In this document: in pieces, positions 1 to 5,545 of the stretch
How the letters are laid out: the number at the start of each line of letters is the position of its first letter
Numbering within the stretch: the first letter of the stretch is position 1
DNA from: Gemmatimonadales bacterium UBA4718
GTDB lineage: Bacteria > Gemmatimonadota > Gemmatimonadetes > Gemmatimonadales > Gemmatimonadaceae
DNA length: 5,545 bases
Direction of reading: 5' to 3'
Assembly: GCA_002404375.1 (NCBI GenBank)
Contig: DHJO01000003.1
Span: 1-5,545, forward strand
Notes under the pieces: generated by a model
Told to the model about the DNA's origin: nothing
Databases searched by the model: none
The model's input: the letters and a program-made list of their open reading frames with translations, nothing else
Translations under genes and position numbers: made by a program

Positions 1-731
1 GCCGGATCTATCCCCGCCCGCTCGAGCACCGCGCCCGCCTCTTGAGCGGTCATCCCTCTAACCGTGCGCAGCGCCCGCTGCATCTGCTTGCGCCGTTGCC
101 CGAACGCGGCTTGCACGAAGCTCCGAAATCCGGGCAAGGATTCCGCGCTTACGAGAGGAACGCCGCGCGGGGTCAACCTGATCACCGCGGACTCGACCTT
201 GGGCGGCGGCTTGAATGCGCTCGCGGGCACGCTCATCACCTGCTCGGTGTTGGCGACCGCCGCGACGTTCACCGACAGCGCGCCGTAGCTCTCGGTTCCT
301 TCCTTCGCCGCCATCCGCTCGGCGACCTCGCGCTGCACCAGAAATACCGAGCGCCGCGGGATCGGTGCGTCGAGCGCCTTGAACACGATCGGGGTGGTGA
401 TGTAGTACGGCACGTTTCCGATCAGCAGAAAGTCCGGGCCGGCGAGCGCATGCAGATCGGTCTCGAGCACATCGCCCTGGACAATCTCGACATGCGCGCG
501 ATTCCCGTACTTCTTCTTCAGCTCCTCGGTGAGAGCGCGATCGATCTCCACCGCGATGAGCCGTCCGCTTCGTTCAACAAGGATGTCCGTTAGGGAGCCG
601 CGACCCGGACCGATTTCGACAACCGTGTCGGCAGGGGTGGGAGCAAGCGCGTCGACGATTCCCTCGAGGATTCCTGTATCCGACAGGAAATGCTGCCCAT
701 ACTTCTTGAGAACTGGCGGACGACGAGTCAG
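1..731 (-). CDS. rsmA: 16S rRNA (adenine1518/1519-N6)-dimethyltransferase RsmA/KsgA, C-terminus cut by window edge
   Basis: RsmA uses S-adenosylmethionine to dimethylate two adjacent adenines in the 3' terminal helix of 16S rRNA, late in 30S subunit assembly. The minus-strand frame is open to the left edge and gives 243 codons, against about 265-280 for the family, so roughly the last 25-35 residues are missing. Counting from the proposed start: KKYGQHFL at residues 9-16 is the signature N-terminus, VVEIGPGRGSLT at 37-48 is the SAM-binding motif I, VEID at 61-64 follows, and NVPYYIT at 106-112 is the N6-adenine methyltransferase motif IV. FKPPPKVESAV and a basic FGQRRKQM stretch lie near the cut end, as in the family. 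No ATG, GTG or TTG occurs in frame between the upstream stop (near 830) and motif I. I therefore place the start at CTG 731-729, which overlaps the phosphatase TGA as CTGA. Identity is secure; the start is uncertain. Confidence 0.93.
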   Translation of the reverse strand, partial: MTRRPPVLKKYGQHFLSDTGILEGIVDALAPTPADTVVEIGPGRGSLTDILVERSGRLIAVEIDRALTEELKKKYGNRAHVEIVQGDVLETDLHALAGPDFLLIGNVPYYITTPIVFKALDAPIPRRSVFLVQREVAERMAAKEGTESYGALSVNVAAVANTEQVMSVPASAFKPPPKVESAVIRLTPRGVPLVSAESLPGFRSFVQAAFGQRRKQMQRALRTVRGMTAQEAGAVLERAGIDP

Positions 732-2311
732 CTCCGTGCCACCAGCAGCGTCAGGTCGTCTCTGCTCGGCAGACTCCTCGTGTGAACCTCCAGCATCTTG
801 AAGACCCTGTCGACGATTATCCTCGTGTCGTTCTCACGGTTCTCGCGAATGAGCTCGAGCACCCGCTCTTCACCGAGACGCTGATCGCTTCCGTTGCGCG
901 CATCACTGATGCCGTCGGTGAACAGCACGAGCAGATCCTTTTTTCTCACCCACGACAATGAGGCCATGTTTGGGATATCGTCCACCATTCCGAGCGGCGG
1001 ATTCACCGCTGCCAGTCTGGTGATCGTTCCCTCCTCGCTGATCACGAACGCGTGCGGGTGCCCGGTGTTCGCGTAAGTGAGCGTCCCCTTCCCCGGATCG
1101 ACGACTCCGTAAAAGAGCGAGATGTACATCTCGGTGGCGTCCAGCTCCTCGCGCAACGAATTCAGGAGCGCGCCGAGCATTTTGCCCGGGTTGACGAAAT
1201 TCTGCGCGTGAATGGCGGACGCGCTCATCGCCAGCGCCATGATTAGCGCGGCACGATACCCGTGACCGGAGACATCGCCGATCATCAACCCAGTTGCGCC
1301 GTCGCGCAGCTTGAAGAGCTGGTAGAAGTCTCCCCCGACACTCTCCGCGGGGACGACGCGGGCGGTCACCTCCGCCTCCGGTGACACTACGTCCGTCGAC
1401 GGCAGCAGCTTCATCTGCAGGTCGTGCGCGAGACTCATTTCCTGTAGCAGGCGCTGCTGATCGAGGGAGGCGCTTACGAGCCGCGCGTTCTGAATGGCGG
1501 TTCCGATCTGCGTCGCAATCGCCGTCACGAGTTTCTGATCTCCAGCGGTGAATGGCTGGCGCGACCGCCGATCGGCGAGATTCACGACGCCCAGCGGCAT
1601 GCCACCGCTTGGCGTCGTCCACATGATCGGTACCGAGAGCATCTCGCCGCGACCATAGGGCGATTCCTTGCCGAAGGTGACGCCCTTCCCCACCACGATG
1701 AGCGGATGCTGGGTGCGAAAGACCCGCGCGGACACACTGCTCACGTCATCCGCGCTGATCGGCGGAATCTCGGATTTTGGTACGCCGAGCGCGGCCACTG
1801 CCTGGAGGGTGTTGGTGCGCGCGTCGTGGACGAGAATCGATGCCACCCGCGCCCCGACCGTCTCCGAGATTTCCGTAAGAATCGTCGCCGCCGCATCTTC
1901 GAGCGTGACGGTTCGCCCCAGTATCTCACCGATCGTGTAGAGGAGATTGATCTCCTCGTATCTCTCCGCCAGCTCGGTTGCCGCGTGCTCGACTTCCAGC
2001 GCCGCCTGGGTGAATTGCGAGACGACCGGCATCAGCAGCTTGATGTGGCGATCTTCGGGCGAGTACCCCGGATCGCACGGGCCTACGGTCAGCCAGATCT
2101 TCTTGACCGACGGAACGCGAGTCACGATCTGCGTCGAAAAATTGGTGGGGACAGACTGGCCCGGCTCGTCCGGCAACAGATCCGGCATCTGCACCTTCGG
2201 GCTCGACCGCGCGATTACAGTCGGTGCGGAGCGTCCATCGCTCCCCCACACAGCGGCCTCACAGTGCGTTCCTTCGCGAAACGCAATGAGGACCGCCTCG
2301 AGCTCTTTCAC
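728..2311 (-). CDS. GAF domain-containing SpoIIE-family PP2C protein phosphatase (RsbU-like)
   Basis: This is a predicted cytoplasmic serine phosphatase of 527 residues that would dephosphorylate the STAS antagonist encoded two genes upstream. The C-terminal SpoIIE/PP2C domain (about 305-527) keeps the metal-binding motifs: GGDFY at 326-330, DVSGHG at 346-351, NTGHP at 415-419, TDG at 465-467 and RDDLTLLV at 517-524. Residues about 121-278 look like a GAF domain, ending in the typical FTAGDQKLVTAIATQIGTAI helix. A helical linker at about 278-303 joins it to the phosphatase. Residues 1-110 may be a second, degenerate GAF, ending in YSPEDRHIKLL and a helix. I see no membrane segment. The start is GTG 2311-2309, overlapping the kinase stop as GTGA, with no clear Shine-Dalgarno, so translational coupling is likely. 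The residue after GGDFY is Gln rather than the common Asp. The GAF ligand cannot be read from sequence. Family call is secure; the exact substrate is inferred from context. Confidence 0.93.
   Translation of the reverse strand: MKELEAVLIAFREGTHCEAAVWGSDGRSAPTVIARSSPKVQMPDLLPDEPGQSVPTNFSTQIVTRVPSVKKIWLTVGPCDPGYSPEDRHIKLLMPVVSQFTQAALEVEHAATELAERYEEINLLYTIGEILGRTVTLEDAAATILTEISETVGARVASILVHDARTNTLQAVAALGVPKSEIPPISADDVSSVSARVFRTQHPLIVVGKGVTFGKESPYGRGEMLSVPIMWTTPSGGMPLGVVNLADRRSRQPFTAGDQKLVTAIATQIGTAIQNARLVSASLDQQRLLQEMSLAHDLQMKLLPSTDVVSPEAEVTARVVPAESVGGDFYQLFKLRDGATGLMIGDVSGHGYRAALIMALAMSASAIHAQNFVNPGKMLGALLNSLREELDATEMYISLFYGVVDPGKGTLTYANTGHPHAFVISEEGTITRLAAVNPPLGMVDDIPNMASLSWVRKKDLLVLFTDGISDARNGSDQRLGEERVLELIRENRENDTRIIVDRVFKMLEVHTRSLPSRDDLTLLVARS
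739..743 (-). promoter_or_regulatory. Possible ribosome binding site for the CTG start of rsmA
   Basis: GGTGG on the minus strand, within the last phosphatase codons, is 7 bases before CTG 731-729. A GGAG nearer the CTG directly abuts it and is too close to serve. The weak match supports, but does not prove, the CTG start. Confidence 0.4.
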
Positions 2312-2730
2312 TCGCGGTGCAACGTCAGGCGGACGACGTTGCCTTTATCGCGGAAGCTCTCCACCCGGTCCATCAACTGACGCATCAGAAACAGCCCGCG
2401 ACCTTCCTCTTTGCTGAGGTTTTCATCGGTAGTGCAGTCCTGCGTGCACTCGTCGACGTCGAATCCGGGTCCCTCATCGACGACTTCGAAGACGAGATCG
2501 GTGTCGCTGATGATCGCCCTGATCCGAACCTGTTTGCCCCCGGTAGCTTCGTTCCCACGAAGGATGGCGTTGGAGAGCGCTTCGGAGAGCGCCACCGGAA
2601 TGTTGAGGGAGCATTTGGCGGGTGAAATCTTGAGCTCGCGGCAACGTTGCCTCGCGAGCTCGACTACGCCTTCTATGTACTCTACGTCGCTCGGAATCTG
2701 TAGATCGAACGCGACGCGCGATTCAGCCAT
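2308..2730 (-). CDS. Anti-sigma factor serine/threonine kinase, RsbW/SpoIIAB-like GHKL ATPase
   Basis: This 140-residue single-domain protein is the switch kinase of the module. By family knowledge it would bind ATP, sequester a sigma factor or other target, and phosphorylate the STAS antagonist. GHKL motifs are visible: the N box ALSEALSNAILRGN at 47-60 (Glu50, Asn54), the G1 box DEGPGFD at 85-91, an ATP lid at about 92-108, and the G2 box EGRGLFLMRQLMD at 109-121. Length matches RsbW/SpoIIAB relatives (about 135-160). It starts at ATG 2730-2728, sharing one base with the antagonist stop (TAATG); a weak GAGAG lies 6 bases upstream. It ends in the GTGA that starts the phosphatase, so all three module genes are coupled. 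The lid carries Cys95 and Cys99, and Cys30 and Cys40 lie earlier, which is unusual. No target sigma factor gene is in the window. The kinase role is inferred from family and neighbours. Confidence 0.93.
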   Translation of the reverse strand: MAESRVAFDLQIPSDVEYIEGVVELARQRCRELKISPAKCSLNIPVALSEALSNAILRGNEATGGKQVRIRAIISDTDLVFEVVDEGPGFDVDECTQDCTTDENLSKEEGRGLFLMRQLMDRVESFRDKGNVVRLTLHRE

Positions 2731-3062
2731 TAAAAACTCTCTAAGGCGCGCTCCCGTGTGTCGGAGATCTGGAACAGGGTGTCCAGCTTTGTCAGCTCGA
2801 AGAGCGTCTGGAGGTCATCATTGAGGTTGGCCAGACGGAGCTCGCCGCCCTGCTCGCGGATCTTCTTCGACAACGAGACGAGCACGCCCAGGCCGGAGCT
2901 GTCGATGTAGCCTGTCTGGCTGAAGTCGATGAGAAACTTTTTCTCACCTTTCTCGAGCTCGTCGAGAACTTTCTGCTTCAGCTCCTGGCGGTTCCCCACG
3001 ATAAGCTGGCCTTCTACGTCCACCACGACGACCTCTGCATTTTTCTTGATCGAGAAACTCAT
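2730..3062 (-). CDS. STAS-domain anti-sigma factor antagonist, RsbV/SpoIIAA-like
   Basis: This 110-residue protein is a single STAS domain, the usual size for RsbV/SpoIIAA. In its unphosphorylated form it should bind the neighbouring kinase and release that kinase's target; phosphorylation on a conserved serine blocks this. The strand pattern EVVVVDVEGQLIVGN (10-24), the strand KKFLIDFSQT (41-50) and the signature IDSSGLGVLVSL at 53-64 identify the family. The phosphoacceptor should be Ser55 or Ser56; alignment would decide which. It starts at ATG 3062-3060 with GGAG 9 bases upstream, the only module gene with a convincing Shine-Dalgarno. Its stop overlaps the kinase start by one base. Being first in the module with its own ribosome site, it may be made at higher level than the kinase, which would suit partner switching, but that is inference. 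Confidence 0.94.
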   Translation of the reverse strand: MSFSIKKNAEVVVVDVEGQLIVGNRQELKQKVLDELEKGEKKFLIDFSQTGYIDSSGLGVLVSLSKKIREQGGELRLANLNDDLQTLFELTKLDTLFQISDTRERALESF

Positions 3063-3071
3063 TCAGATAAT

Positions 3072-3075
3072 CTCC
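3072..3075 (-). promoter_or_regulatory. Shine-Dalgarno of the RsbV-like gene
   Basis: GGAG on the minus strand, 9 bases before ATG 3062-3060, lies in the 21-base gap (3063-3083) after pta. It is the only intergenic space longer than one base in the window. No convincing -10/-35 pair accompanies it. Confidence 0.7.
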
Positions 3076-3083
3076 AGTGTGGA

Positions 3084-4007
3084 TCAAACTTCTCGAAGCG
3101 CGCGATCTTCAGCACGCCCGGCCGTTTGCAGCGCTGCAATTGCGGCCACGTTAATAATGTCGTCCCGCTCGGCGCCGCGCGAGAGATCGGTAACTGGCCG
3201 CGCGAAGCCTTGAAGAATCGGTCCCAGTGCCTGCGCACCGCCCAACCGCTGCACCAGCTTGTAAGCGATGTTGCCCGCATCCAGTGACGGAAAAACTAAC
3301 ACGTTCGCTCGCCCGGCAACCGGACTGGAAGGAGATTTCCGGGCGGCAACTGCCGGAACCAACGCCGCATCACCTTGCAATTCTCCGTCCACCACGAGGT
3401 CGGGCGCGCGCTCCCGGATGAGGGCGAGCGCCGTCGTTACCAGATCTACGCTTTTGCCCTTGGCGCTCCCATGTGTGCTGAAGGAGAGTAGCGCGACACG
3501 CGGTTCGTCCCCCACGATGAGGCGCCGGTCGGCCGCGGCGGCGATCGCGATGTCCGCCAGGTCCTCCGCGGTGGGATACGGAATCACGGCGCAGTCGGTA
3601 AACGTCAGCACCTCGGTCACCGCCTCCGTCCGAGGATGAAGGACAATATAGAAAGCGCTGGATGCGACCCTCACTCCGGGAGCCAGTCCCACGTTTCGAA
3701 TCGCGCTGCGCAAGACGTCGGCAGACGTGTACACCGCGCCGGCGACGCATGCGTCCGCCTCACCGGCGGCGAGCATTCGGTGCCCGAACTCCAGCGCCGA
3801 GTCGCCTTCGACCGGGATCGCGGGCAGACCGGTCAGCCTGACGGACGTGGCCAGCCGTTCGCCATCGACCAGGAGCAGCGGGTTGGCCATGCCACTCCGC
3901 GCGATCTCCCGCGCAGCCGACACCACCCGCTCGTCACCGCCCTCCGGAAATACTATTCGCCGTTTTAGCTCGGACGCACGCTGGCGGATCTGCTCGACGA
4001 ATGTCAC
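3084..4007 (-). CDS. pta: Phosphate acetyltransferase (phosphotransacetylase)
   Basis: Pta interconverts acetyl-CoA plus phosphate with acetyl phosphate plus CoA, in the cytoplasm, usually paired with acetate kinase for acetate overflow or uptake. The 307 residues match the short Pta type (catalytic domain only, no N-terminal DRTGG/P-loop region). Visible conserved blocks: [12 protein letters not shown] at 17-28, [11 protein letters not shown] at 90-100, [13 protein letters not shown] at 172-184, [13 protein letters not shown] at 206-218, [18 protein letters not shown] at 234-251, and [17 protein letters not shown] at 262-278. Ser276, Arg277 and Asp283 correspond to the catalytic Ser/Arg/Asp of the Methanosarcina enzyme. 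The protein is about 25 residues shorter than that enzyme, mainly between residues 60 and 85, and has Tyr93 where His is usual. The start is GTG 4007-4005, overlapping the coaD stop as GTGA. No acetate kinase gene is visible in the window. Other phosphate acyltransferases of the same fold (for example phosphate butyryltransferase) are less likely. Confidence 0.93.
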   Translation of the reverse strand: MTFVEQIRQRASELKRRIVFPEGGDERVVSAAREIARSGMANPLLLVDGERLATSVRLTGLPAIPVEGDSALEFGHRMLAAGEADACVAGAVYTSADVLRSAIRNVGLAPGVRVASSAFYIVLHPRTEAVTEVLTFTDCAVIPYPTAEDLADIAIAAAADRRLIVGDEPRVALLSFSTHGSAKGKSVDLVTTALALIRERAPDLVVDGELQGDAALVPAVAARKSPSSPVAGRANVLVFPSLDAGNIAYKLVQRLGGAQALGPILQGFARPVTDLSRGAERDDIINVAAIAALQTAGRAEDRALREV

Positions 4008-4576
4008 CCGCGCTTTGCCGAGCCCTTGCCGGACTTCGCGGCGACCGAAGAAGGTTTGTCGCGGCCGACCTTCACTTCGGGTGAAGAAGGTTTGTTGTGC
4101 GCAAATTTCCTCGCGAGGGCCTTGGCGACCGCGGGATGCACGAGCGCCGTCAGGTTCCCATTGTGCTGCGCGACTTCCCGGACGACGCTGGAGCTGATGT
4201 AGGTCGTCTCGACCGACGGCACCATGAAGACCGTCTCGAAGCCCTCAGACAGGTGGCGATTCATCAACGCCATCTGGAACTCGTACTCGAAATCGCTGAC
4301 CGCGCGCAGCCCGCGGATGTTGAGCGAGGCGCCGACCTTCTTTGCGAAATCCACGAGCAGCCCCTCGAACTGGGTGACCTCTACACACTTCTGGTCGGCC
4401 GTGGAAAGACGAATGAGCTCAACTCTTTCGTCGGTAGTGAATAGTGCTTTCTTGGACGAGTTCACGGCGACGGCCACGATGAGGTGATCCACGAACTCGC
4501 AGCTCCTTCGGATCAGATCCTCGTGTCCCCTGGTGATCGGGTCAAAGCTTCCAGCGTACACGGCCGTGGTTAACAC
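4004..4576 (-). CDS. coaD: Pantetheine-phosphate adenylyltransferase CoaD, with basic C-terminal tail
   Basis: CoaD transfers AMP from ATP to 4'-phosphopantetheine, giving dephospho-CoA, the fourth step of CoA synthesis. I chose GTG 4576-4574: it follows the rsmD stop by one base, has GAGG 6 bases upstream, and gives the usual short N-terminus before [12 protein letters not shown] (7-18), the nucleotidyltransferase T/HxGH motif. An ATG at 4618-4616 in the same frame would add 14 residues and overlap rsmD by 41 bases. Other blocks are [18 protein letters not shown] at 86-103 and [10 protein letters not shown] at 126-135, the ISSS phosphate-binding motif. The protein is 190 residues against about 160 for the family. 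The excess is a tail from about residue 159, rich in Lys, Ser and Gly, with KPSS twice. Function of the tail is unknown. CoaD product feeds the CoA pool used by the next gene, pta. Confidence 0.94.
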   Translation of the reverse strand: MLTTAVYAGSFDPITRGHEDLIRRSCEFVDHLIVAVAVNSSKKALFTTDERVELIRLSTADQKCVEVTQFEGLLVDFAKKVGASLNIRGLRAVSDFEYEFQMALMNRHLSEGFETVFMVPSVETTYISSSVVREVAQHNGNLTALVHPAVAKALARKFAHNKPSSPEVKVGRDKPSSVAAKSGKGSAKRG

Positions 4577-4577
4577 G

Positions 4578-5099
4578 TCATTCCTCGCTGCGGTAGAAAG
4601 TGATTGCCGTCGAGCCATACTTGCGCGTTACTCCATGCCCGGCCATTGCCTCCTTCGCCGAGTGCTCGATGCTCAGCACCTTGCTGAAGGGTTTCTCGAG
4701 CCACCGCTCGGCGAGTCGCTGAGCCTCGCCGCTCGTATACGGCGGATCGGCGAACGCCACATCAAAATCGAGCGCCCCTAGTCCCTCGGCGAAAGGGATC
4801 GCGGATTTTCGATGGATGGTGGCGAGATCCTGCGCGCCGAGGGCTTCGATATTTTCCTGGAGGCCGCGGAGGCTCTTCGGATCCTTTTCAACGAAGTCCG
4901 CCGCGATCGCTCCGCGGGACAATGCTTCGAGTCCGAGGGCGCCAGAGCCGGCATAAAGGTCGAGGACGCGCGCACCAGGCAGATCCAGCTGCAGGATGTT
5001 CATCCACGCCTCACGAACGCTGTCGAGGGTGGGGCGCACCAGCGAGCCTGTGGGCGCGCTGATTTTGCGACCGCGCCAACGTCCAGCGACTATTCGCAC
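4578..5099 (-). CDS. rsmD: 16S rRNA (guanine966-N2)-methyltransferase RsmD
   Basis: RsmD methylates N2 of G966 in 16S rRNA of the assembled 30S subunit, using S-adenosylmethionine. The 173 residues fit the family (about 180-200). Diagnostic blocks are the N-terminal MRIVAGRWRGRKI (1-13), VRPTLDSVREAWMNIL (21-36), the SAM-binding motif I VLDLYAGSGALGLEALSRGA (45-64), an acidic motif FVEKD (69-73), and the catalytic ADPPY (117-121). The start is GTG 5099-5097, the only one that gives the canonical N-terminus. It overlaps the end of recJ by 10 bases and has no clear Shine-Dalgarno, so coupling to recJ translation is likely. It is followed one base later by coaD, a pairing seen across many bacterial phyla, which supports both calls. 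Nothing looks broken. Confidence 0.95.
   Translation of the reverse strand: MRIVAGRWRGRKISAPTGSLVRPTLDSVREAWMNILQLDLPGARVLDLYAGSGALGLEALSRGAIAADFVEKDPKSLRGLQENIEALGAQDLATIHRKSAIPFAEGLGALDFDVAFADPPYTSGEAQRLAERWLEKPFSKVLSIEHSAKEAMAGHGVTRKYGSTAITFYRSEE
4583..4586 (-). promoter_or_regulatory. Shine-Dalgarno of coaD
   Basis: GAGG on the minus strand, inside the last codons of rsmD, lies 6 bases before GTG 4576-4574. This optimal spacing favours the GTG start over the upstream in-frame ATG at 4618-4616. Confidence 0.7.
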
Positions 5100-5545
5100 A
5101 ACCGGATATCAGCAATGCGGGCCTGGAGGTAGCTCTCGCCTCGGTACTCGTCGCGCTCCAGCCTGAACGCGACGTCGACTTTGCTGCCGGCCTGAAATTC
5201 CGCGGCGCGGTGAGCAAAGCCCCAGCCAAGCGCGTCGAGCGAGCCCGTTCCGGTATCGAGCACGACTTTGAGCCCGTCCTTGCCGACAAGTCGCGGGTTA
5301 GCGGCGAGCGTGACGTTTCGCGCGAGCAGTACCGGAGAAGGATTGCCAATGCCGAATGGCTCGAAATGGCGGAACAATGATTCCAGCCGCCCGTCGATTC
5401 CATCGATATTGACCTCGAGATCAACTCGAATCTCAGGCACGAGATCCTCGAGAGTCAGCAGCGACTTCGCGACGTCGTTGAATTTCGCGGCGAACTCATT
5501 CACCTTGTCGCGCGCGATCGTCACGCCGGCCGCGGCGCGATGCCC
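5090..5545 (-). CDS. recJ: Single-stranded-DNA-specific exonuclease RecJ, C-terminal fragment (start outside window)
   Basis: RecJ degrades single-stranded DNA 5' to 3' in recombination and mismatch/base-excision repair. Only the last 151 residues are present; the frame is open to the right edge and ends at TAG 5092-5090. The first visible residues GHRAAAGVTIAR are the end of the DHHA1 domain, where GGH-type motifs bind substrate. The remainder resembles the RecJ OB domain: LTLEDLVPEIRVDLEVNIDG, then FRHFEPFGIGNPSPVLLARN with the family's EPFGxGNPxP signature, then strands up to SYLQARIADIRLCE. The DHH catalytic domain lies upstream, outside the window. The GTG at 5524-5522 is an internal valine (AAAGVTI), not a real start. 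It overlaps rsmD by 10 bases and appears to be upstream of the rest of the operon. Confidence 0.92.
   Translation of the reverse strand, partial: GHRAAAGVTIARDKVNEFAAKFNDVAKSLLTLEDLVPEIRVDLEVNIDGIDGRLESLFRHFEPFGIGNPSPVLLARNVTLAANPRLVGKDGLKVVLDTGTGSLDALGWGFAHRAAEFQAGSKVDVAFRLERDEYRGESYLQARIADIRLCE

Noticed and set aside
42..593. 183-codon plus-strand open frame antisense to rsmA
   Set aside because: The opposite strand encodes a clear RsmA with all motifs; the antisense product is Arg/His-rich and unrecognisable.
903..1622. 239-codon minus-strand frame inside the phosphatase gene
   Set aside because: Arg-rich out-of-frame reading of the PP2C domain; the overlapping frame holds every catalytic motif.
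1706..2380. 224-codon plus-strand open frame antisense to the phosphatase and the end of the kinase gene
   Set aside because: Arg/His/Leu-rich, low-complexity product with no motif; it mirrors third-position GC bias of the true minus-strand genes.
2431..2450. Inverted repeat AGTGCA/TGCACT with 8-base loop
   Set aside because: Short, inside the kinase coding region, no T run follows; likely chance from codons of the Cys/Thr-rich lid.
3063..3100. Possible promoter before the RsbV-like gene (TTGATC and TATCTG)
   Set aside because: The spacing between the two elements is about 12 bases, too short for a sigma-70 type promoter, and both match poorly.
5090..5524. Reading the right-edge gene as a complete 144-residue protein starting at GTG 5524
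   Set aside because: The frame stays open to the window edge and the upstream residues GHRAAAG complete the RecJ DHHA1 motif, so it is the tail of a larger gene.

Overview
The window is a GC-rich bacterial chromosomal segment. It carries eight genes, all on the minus strand and packed almost end to end. In transcription order, from high to low coordinates, they are: the C-terminal end of recJ (partial), rsmD, coaD, pta, an rsbV-type STAS antagonist, an rsbW-type anti-sigma kinase, a GAF/SpoIIE-type PP2C phosphatase, and rsmA/ksgA (partial, running off the left edge). The longest gap between genes is 21 bases. Five of the seven junctions overlap (GTGA, TAATG, CTGA or a 10-base overlap), so the whole stretch looks like one translationally coupled operon. 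I see no RNA gene, mobile element, CRISPR array, terminator or convincing promoter. No stretch over 300 bases lacks a gene.

Right part (about 3084-5545) is housekeeping. RecJ is a 5'-3' single-strand DNA exonuclease. RsmD is the 16S rRNA G966 N2-methyltransferase. CoaD is the penultimate enzyme of coenzyme A synthesis. Pta converts acetyl-CoA and phosphate to acetyl phosphate and CoA. rsmD next to coaD is a widely conserved bacterial pair.

Middle part (728-3062) is a complete partner-switching module: antagonist (RsbV-like), ATP-dependent anti-sigma kinase (RsbW-like) and antagonist phosphatase (RsbU-like, with GAF sensory regions). In the known scheme the kinase binds and inhibits a sigma factor or other target and phosphorylates the antagonist. 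The phosphatase dephosphorylates the antagonist when its sensor domain is triggered, and the antagonist then captures the kinase and frees the target. No sigma factor is visible, so the target is outside the window.

Left part (1-731) is RsmA/KsgA, the 16S rRNA A1518/A1519 dimethyltransferase. Its reading frame has no ATG, GTG or TTG at a plausible start. The best candidate is a CTG overlapping the phosphatase stop codon.

The organism is a GC-rich, free-living type bacterium that uses RsbU/V/W-type signalling. Gene style and order would suit Gemmatimonadota or a similar phylum, but that is a guess made without a database search. The enzymes are ordinary. The noteworthy points are the signalling module wired between metabolic and rRNA-modification genes, the odd rsmA start, and a few family-atypical residues.
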